Shown: one piece after another, positions 59,418 to 64,000 of the stretch
How positions within the stretch are numbered: position 1 is the stretch's first letter
Layout of the letters: every line of letters starts with the position of its first letter
NCBI RefSeq assembly: GCF_002127225.1
Contig: NZ_NFUR01000002.1
Location: forward strand, 496,001-560,000
Direction of reading: 5' to 3'
Length of the DNA: 64,000 nt
DNA from: Sphingomonas sp. IBVSS2
GTDB lineage: Bacteria; Pseudomonadota; Alphaproteobacteria; Sphingomonadales; Sphingomonadaceae
The notes under the pieces: model-generated
Seen by the model: only the letters and a program-made list of their open reading frames with translations
What the model was told of the DNA's origin: nothing
Database searches by the model: none
Made by a program: the position numbers and the translations under genes

Positions 59418-59974
59418 TGACGACTCCCCCGATCGGCGCGATGCATGCTCCGCCCGCACGGCGCGGCTGGGCGCCGGTGATCGACTGGATCCGGATCGGT
59501 GCCGACGTCGCCGTGGTGGTGACGGTTGCCGTGATGGTCTGGATCTATTTCGCGGGGCGGAGCGATGCCGAGCACATGCGGCGCCAGGAAATGACCGCGT
59601 CGCTTCTGGCGATGAAATATGACGAAGCCCTGCGGGGGCCGCAGCAGCGCGTGAACAAATATTTCACCGATGGGCGCGCCATTTACGACAAGGCATATGT
59701 CGCACGCCTCGCCGGCAAGCCCTATCCGGCCCAGGACATTCCACCAGAGGTTCGCGCGGATCTGCAGAAGCTGACGGATTATTATACCGATATCGCGAGT
59801 TGTGCGACCAACAATCTTTGCGACGCGCAGATGGTAGATCTGTGGTTCAAGGGCGACATCCACGACTTTGCCTGCCATGTCTATCTGGTCGGCCTGCCTG
59901 AGCTGCGGCAGAACCTTGGCGACAACTATGGCGCAGCGCTGTTGGCCTATGCCGGGAAATGCGGCCCGAACTAA
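59417..59974 (+). CDS. Hypothetical membrane-anchored protein
   Basis: 185 residues with one membrane helix (about 30-50, VAVVVTVAVMVWIYF) after a positively charged N-terminus, then an extracytoplasmic helical domain with four Cys (IASCATNNLCD, DFACHVYL, AGKCGPN). No family is recognised. It overlaps the preceding gene and is convergent by 4 bases with the M48-like protein, which suggests a local functional group of three genes. Confidence 0.6.
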   Translation: MTTPPIGAMHAPPARRGWAPVIDWIRIGADVAVVVTVAVMVWIYFAGRSDAEHMRRQEMTASLLAMKYDEALRGPQQRVNKYFTDGRAIYDKAYVARLAGKPYPAQDIPPEVRADLQKLTDYYTDIASCATNNLCDAQMVDLWFKGDIHDFACHVYLVGLPELRQNLGDNYGAALLAYAGKCGPN

Positions 59975-61557
59975 TTCGCGGTCCAGCCAAAGTCCTTCAC
60001 TTGCGACGCGATCGAGGAATTGCGGAGCTCGACACAGGCAGCGGCGCGATCCGAACCGACCATGGCGGGATTGATGGCCTCGAAGGTCTTCATCATCCTT
60101 TCGGGGTCGCCGCATCCTTCGGCGATGATCCGGGCCAGCGAGAAGCTCAGCGCGGCCATCAATACCCCCATGGCGGGGATATCCTTGTTGGCGACACCCA
60201 TCTTGGCCACCTCCAGGACGGTGCCGTCCAGCGGCAGGTATCGTTGCGCGGCATTGAACCGGACCACCAGTTCGCGGGCATTGGCCACCGCGCTCGTCCC
60301 GGCAGGCCGGTTCATGTACCAGGACATCGCGCGCAGATATGCAAGAGCGGCATAGTTGTTGGGCGCAAGGCTGGTCAGGTCGACCTTGCCGAACAGCGGT
60401 TCCATCTTCGCGAGATACTGGCGCCCGGCCGCCATATCGAAGGTGCCGGTCATCGACCCGCGCATCACGCCCACGAACAGCATGACGGTCTTCCATTTCA
60501 TCCCGTCGGGCGTGCGCGGGGAGAATGCATCGAGCGCCGCGGCAAGGTAATAGGGGGTGCCGGCATTGGCCGCCTCGACGGATCGCCGGGATATCACCAG
60601 CAGGTCATCCAGATCCCGCTCCATCGCATCGAAGCGCCCGGGCGAATAGGGCGTGCAATTCCCGACGGGAACCATCAACAGGCTGGTGGAATCGCTGAGA
60701 TCGGAATTGGCCTGGGCGGCCTTGAACTTGTCCGGCTTGATCAGTGCCACGGACAGCAGGAGGACCTTGGGCAGCAGGCGGCGCGTGAGTTGCTGCGAGC
60801 GCGACGCGCGGCAGGCACTCGACCCGTGCAGATCGGCCGGTACGACCTCATCGATCAGCGAAGTCGTGGCAAAGCTCGACAGCAATCCGATCGGCAAAGT
60901 GCCGTTGCTGATCACCGACTGGAGCCCGAGCAGATCGGCCTCGAGCTCGGTGTTCTGGTTCTGGTTTCCCAGGACGAGATGCGCCGCTTCGTGCGCCATG
61001 AGAAACTGCGCGCTCAGCCAGGGCAGGCCGGTCAGGAACTGTTCGATCGTCAATCCATCGGCGTCGCTCGGTTCCCAGGGCATCGGGCGGGCCTGTGCGA
61101 GATGGGCGGTCACCGCTGCATCGAGGCAACTGGACCATCCTCCGCCACGGCGGATACAGGCCTGGGCGGCGGGTCTTACCGTGTCTTCGCCACGCATGTT
61201 GCCGGACAGGTGATACGCCTGGAGGAGCAGCATTCGGCATTGCCGGGGAAGGAAGCCGGCCGGGACGATGATCCTGGGCGTTCCCTGCCCGCCGATCGGG
61301 GCGCGCGCCTGGGGGCCCAGCAGATACTCGTCGACCGTCTCCTCGATGCGGACCTTCGACAGCGTGTCGAAAAAGCGGACGGGGAAGCTTTCGGTCAGCG
61401 CCTGTTTCAGTCGCCATTTCTCCTGCTCGCCCAGATGCTGGGGCAACTGGTTGCAGAGTTCGAGCTGCGGGTTGCCCGCCGCATGCGCGGGGCTTGCCGA
61501 CAGGAGCGACAGGGCGGCCGCGATCGGCGGCAAAGCCGGCTTGCACCAGGATAGCAT
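59971..61557 (-). CDS. Secreted M48-like zinc metalloprotease
   Basis: 528 residues from the ATG at 61557 (AGGGGGAA upstream); a longer in-frame start is unlikely. A signal peptide (to about residue 27, ASPAHAA) is followed by a protease domain with H189-E-A-A-H193 and a third ligand in E204-L-E-A-D208, which matches the H-E-x-x-H plus E-x-x-x-D set of M48-type peptidases. The C-terminal half (about 300-528) is helical without a recognised domain. It may process envelope proteins. The convergent small genes next to it have no known link. Confidence 0.75.
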   Translation of the reverse strand: MLSWCKPALPPIAAALSLLSASPAHAAGNPQLELCNQLPQHLGEQEKWRLKQALTESFPVRFFDTLSKVRIEETVDEYLLGPQARAPIGGQGTPRIIVPAGFLPRQCRMLLLQAYHLSGNMRGEDTVRPAAQACIRRGGGWSSCLDAAVTAHLAQARPMPWEPSDADGLTIEQFLTGLPWLSAQFLMAHEAAHLVLGNQNQNTELEADLLGLQSVISNGTLPIGLLSSFATTSLIDEVVPADLHGSSACRASRSQQLTRRLLPKVLLLSVALIKPDKFKAAQANSDLSDSTSLLMVPVGNCTPYSPGRFDAMERDLDDLLVISRRSVEAANAGTPYYLAAALDAFSPRTPDGMKWKTVMLFVGVMRGSMTGTFDMAAGRQYLAKMEPLFGKVDLTSLAPNNYAALAYLRAMSWYMNRPAGTSAVANARELVVRFNAAQRYLPLDGTVLEVAKMGVANKDIPAMGVLMAALSFSLARIIAEGCGDPERMMKTFEAINPAMVGSDRAAACVELRNSSIASQVKDFGWTAN

Positions 61558-61681
61558 TGCGATTCCCCCTTGCGGGCCGCCGGAGACGGCCCGCGCAATG
61601 GAGATTATCAAAGCGCACGGGATCGCGAAACGGAGAGGCTCCGGGAATTAGGTCCGGAACGAGGCTATCGGTTGGCGGGGG

Positions 61682-62032
61682 TTAGCGTGTCCGGACGATC
61701 TCGCAGCCGATGCGCGCATCGGGATAGATGTCGAGCTTCATCGAGCGGACGGTGACGCGGACCACCCGCGGATCCTTGAGCGCCAGCGCCGCGATCTGCT
61801 CGCAAAGCGTCTCCTGCAGCTCGAAATGCCGCGATTCCACTAGCTTGCGGATGCCGGTTCGCAGGAAGTCGTAATCCACCACCGCGTCGATCCGGTCCTC
61901 CGGCGGCGCGGGATAGCGGCAGGTCATCGCGACATGCAGCGTCACGCGCTGGGGCGCGGCGCGTTCCTCGGGGTGGATGCCCAGGCCCATCGCCACTTCG
62001 AGCCCGTCGAGCAGGATGGCATATTCAGCCAT
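61682..62032 (-). CDS. folB: Dihydroneopterin aldolase-like protein (FolB)
   Basis: 116 residues. The fold signature MAEYAILLDGLEVAMGLGIHPEERAAPQRV, a DYDFLRTGIRKLVESRHFELQETLCEQI region with the substrate Glu, and the terminal VRVTVRSMKLDIYPDARIG match FolB-type tetramers (T-fold). It cleaves dihydroneopterin, or acts as an epimerase on dihydromonapterin. It overlaps the reductase gene upstream by 8 bases. Confidence 0.9.
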   Translation of the reverse strand: MAEYAILLDGLEVAMGLGIHPEERAAPQRVTLHVAMTCRYPAPPEDRIDAVVDYDFLRTGIRKLVESRHFELQETLCEQIAALALKDPRVVRVTVRSMKLDIYPDARIGCEIVRTR

Positions 62033-62789
62033 GCGGGCGCTCCCGCCCCTCGAACATCACGTCGCCGTCGCGCTGGAGGAAGCGCTGGCCGCAATCGACG
62101 AAGACATTCTGGCCGGTGATGCTGCGGGCGGTGAGCAGATGCTCGACCGTGGCCGCGATGTCGGCAAGCGCGACGGGGCGCTGGAGCAGGTTCTGGCGGG
62201 CGTGCCCGGCGAATTCCTCGGCGGTCTGGTCGAGGCTGGGGAGCGTGAGGCCCGGCGAGACCGCGTTCACCCGGATGCGCGGCGCGAGGCCGCGGGCGAG
62301 CAGCTCGGTCGCGGTGGCGAGCGCGGCCTTGCTGAGCGTGTAGGTGAGGAAATCGGGATTGAGGTTGGCGAGCTTCTGGTCGAGCAGGTTGACCACGGCG
62401 CCCTCGTCGAGATCGTCCTGCGCCGCCAGCGCCGAAGCGAGCGCGACGGGGGCGCCGCAATTGACGCGCATGTGCCGGTCGAGCAGCGCGAAATCGGCGA
62501 GGGGCAGGGCGTCCCAGGCGAATTGGGAGGCGTTGTTGACGAGCCCTTCCACCGCGCCGCCCAGACCTTGCCGGGCTGCCGCGATCAGCGCGGGAGCGGT
62601 CTTCGCCTCGGCCAGTTCGCCGCTCACCACGCAGGCGGTGCCGCCCTCGGCTTCGATCTGCGCGCGCAGCGCCTCGGCCTCGTCGGGGGCATGGTGATGG
62701 TGGATCGCCACGGCATGGCCGCGCAGCGCCAGCCGGCGGGCGATCGCCGCGCCGATCCGTCTTGCGCCGCCGGTGACGAGAACCCGCAT
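62025..62789 (-). CDS. folM: SDR oxidoreductase, FolM/pteridine-reductase-like
   Basis: 254 residues from the ATG at 62789, overlapping the folE stop by one base (TGATG). SDR motifs: TGGARRIGAAIARRLA (NADPH loop), LVNNAS, and the catalytic Y-x-x-x-K in FLTYTLSKAAL. The N-terminal VTGGARRIGAAI and context (folE upstream, folB downstream) match FolM/PTR1-type dihydromonapterin/dihydrofolate reductases. In E. coli FolM makes tetrahydromonapterin and can back up DHFR. Confidence 0.85.
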   Translation of the reverse strand: MRVLVTGGARRIGAAIARRLALRGHAVAIHHHHAPDEAEALRAQIEAEGGTACVVSGELAEAKTAPALIAAARQGLGGAVEGLVNNASQFAWDALPLADFALLDRHMRVNCGAPVALASALAAQDDLDEGAVVNLLDQKLANLNPDFLTYTLSKAALATATELLARGLAPRIRVNAVSPGLTLPSLDQTAEEFAGHARQNLLQRPVALADIAATVEHLLTARSITGQNVFVDCGQRFLQRDGDVMFEGRERPHG

Positions 62790-63409
62790 CAATAGCCCAT
62801 CAGCTTGAGCACTTCCTGGCGGCTGCGCTCGTCGTCGCGGAACACGCCCATCATCCGGCTGGTGACCATGCCGACGCCGGGCGTGCGCACGCCGCGCGCG
62901 GTCATGCAGCCATGCGTCGCCTCGATCACGACGGCGACGCCCTGGGGCCGCAGCTTGTCCCAGATGCAGTCCGCCACCTGCGCGGTGAGCCGTTCCTGCA
63001 CCTGGAGCCGGCTGGCGAAGCCGTGGAGCACGCGGGCGAGCTTGGAAATGCCGACGACGCGGTCCTTGGGCAGATAGGCGATCGACGCCTTGCCGGTGAT
63101 CGGCGCCAGGTGATGCTCGCAATGCGACTGGAACGGGATGCCGTTCAGCAGCACGATGTCGTCATAGCCCCCCACTTCCTCGAACACGCGGTTGAGGTGA
63201 TGGGCAGGGTCCTCGTCATAGCCCTGGCAATATTCCTTCCAGGCGCGGGCGACGCGCTGCGGCGTATCGAGCAGTCCCTCGCGCCCGGGATCGTCGCCGG
63301 CCCAGCGGATCAGCGTGCGGATCGCGTCCGAAACCTCGGCGGGGACCGGAATCTTGGCCGACGGCGCAACGATGTCGCCATCTTCGGGCCCCTCGTGATC
63401 ATGCACCAT
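62789..63409 (-). CDS. folE: GTP cyclohydrolase I
   Basis: 206 residues. The active-site region is PFQSHCEHHLAPITGKASIAY, including the zinc-binding Cys and His, then KLARVLHGFASRLQVQERLTAQVAD and HGCMTARGVRTPG with the second His-Cys pair. It converts GTP to dihydroneopterin triphosphate, first step of pterin/folate synthesis. It leads the folE-folM-folB cluster. Confidence 0.97.
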   Translation of the reverse strand: MVHDHEGPEDGDIVAPSAKIPVPAEVSDAIRTLIRWAGDDPGREGLLDTPQRVARAWKEYCQGYDEDPAHHLNRVFEEVGGYDDIVLLNGIPFQSHCEHHLAPITGKASIAYLPKDRVVGISKLARVLHGFASRLQVQERLTAQVADCIWDKLRPQGVAVVIEATHGCMTARGVRTPGVGMVTSRMMGVFRDDERSRQEVLKLMGY

Positions 63410-63639
63410 TTTCTTCTCTTCCTCGCGACTTTCGGTCTTTACGCTACGGCATCTGCGGTTCTTGCAGAAACCGGGTGTGGCTCAACTGTATCTCATCGAG
63501 AAAAACGGCAGGAAACTGCGGAGTTCCCGCCCTTATCCCCGTTGACGGGCTGAAAAATGCAGCGTTAGTTTCGCTGGCGATAAAAGCAACGCCGTGACCG
63601 GTAGGAGCCGGCCGGCGCCCAAGGAGGGGGATGCACCCG

Positions 63640-64000
63640 ATGAAGAAGCTCGACCTGCTCGCGGCGACTGCGCTCACGCTGTTCCTCGCGACGCCCGCCT
63701 TTGCCCAGCAGCAGACGACGGCGGCACCCGCGCCGGACGACAGCCAGGAATATACCTCCGCCAACGAGATCGTCGTCACGGCAACCCGCCGTAACGAGAC
63801 CGTGCAGGACGTGCCGATCGCGATCACCGCCATCGGCGCCGCGGAACTGCAGAATGCCGGCGTGGACAATATTCGCGACCTTGAGCAGCTCGCGCCGTCG
63901 ATCCAGAGCTCGACCGGCCAGTCCTCGGCCACCGGCACCACCATCTATCTGCGCGGCATCACCACGGGCGGCGACAATCCGGGCTTCGAGCCCGCGGTCG
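63640..64000 (+). CDS. TonB-dependent receptor, N-terminal part (3' end outside window)
   Basis: At least 120 residues. The ATG at 63640 is taken over an upstream in-frame ATG at 63631, which lies almost inside the Shine-Dalgarno AAGGAGG. Signal peptide MKKLDLLAATALTLFLATP with cleavage at AFA, then the TonB-box-like EIVVTATRRNETVQDVPIAIT and plug strand NIRDLEQLAPSIQ. Sphingomonads carry many receptors of this form. Its substrate cannot be inferred from the visible part. Confidence 0.93.
   Translation, partial: MKKLDLLAATALTLFLATPAFAQQQTTAAPAPDDSQEYTSANEIVVTATRRNETVQDVPIAITAIGAAELQNAGVDNIRDLEQLAPSIQSSTGQSSATGTTIYLRGITTGGDNPGFEPAV

Noticed and set aside
63444-63944. 166-codon minus-strand frame near the right edge.
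   Set aside because: It is antisense to the signal peptide and plug of the TonB receptor, which has a Shine-Dalgarno; the frame has no recognisable family.

Overview
The window is a GC-rich (roughly two-thirds G+C by eye), densely packed bacterial chromosome segment. Family content points to an alphaproteobacterium of the Sphingomonas type: three TonB-dependent receptors, tad-type Flp pilins, a SWIB-domain mini-protein, a DUF1178 protein, a LeuA of the long form and many ATGA/TGATG gene overlaps. These family matches come from reading the translations, not from a database search. No transposase, integrase of phage type, CRISPR array or rRNA was seen. Two tRNA genes are present (Thr-TGT, Arg-CCT).

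Layout. 1-4,190: tail of a Crp/Fnr regulator facing a compact three-gene operon (TIR-TM-TPR protein, an unrecognised 201-aa protein, and a TPR/SLOG-like/degenerate cyclase protein) that begins beside tRNA-Thr. 4,260-6,490: YbaN-type membrane protein, then an AraC regulator divergent from a siderophore-interacting ferric reductase, with a Fur-box-like site between them. 6,510-13,370: a five-gene BlaI/BlaR1-like operon running leftward (BlaI repressor, M56 sensor peptidase, secreted repeat protein, TonB receptor, beta-lactamase-fold serine hydrolase with TPRs) behind two BlaI-type operators. 13,500-27,550: mostly housekeeping genes (DsbA/FrnE-like, RarA, PadR, GT4, RadA, lipocalin, CvpA, IscU-like, Kef-type antiporter, DgkA, DUF423, methyltransferase).

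27,560-34,550: M1 aminopeptidase, hybrid histidine kinase, LytTR regulator, TonB receptor. 34,540-40,300: aroB-aroK, a 45-residue membrane peptide, a large periplasmic protein, XerD, AccA and a tiny pilin-like gene. 40,490-45,880: two Flp pilins, MutT, an orphan tailspike-like beta-helix with an H-lectin-like C-terminus, a SAM methyltransferase divergent from ComF, glutaredoxin, DUF1178, tRNA-Arg. 45,920-51,660: a GT2 glycosyltransferase overlapping a fused DegT aminotransferase/flavin monooxygenase, a DUF188 protein and a DEAD-box helicase. 51,880-64,000: NmrA-like oxidoreductase/HxlR divergon, chemotaxis receptor, HI0933-type flavoprotein, SWIB protein, LeuA behind a leucine-rich leader peptide, an M48-like zincin with two small unknown proteins, folE-folM-folB, and the start of a third TonB receptor.

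The most interesting candidates are the TIR operon (possible NAD-derived nucleotide signalling), the BlaR1-like operon whose sensor and secreted partner share the same helical repeat, the aminotransferase-monooxygenase fusion with its glycosyltransferase, and the orphan beta-helix/lectin protein.
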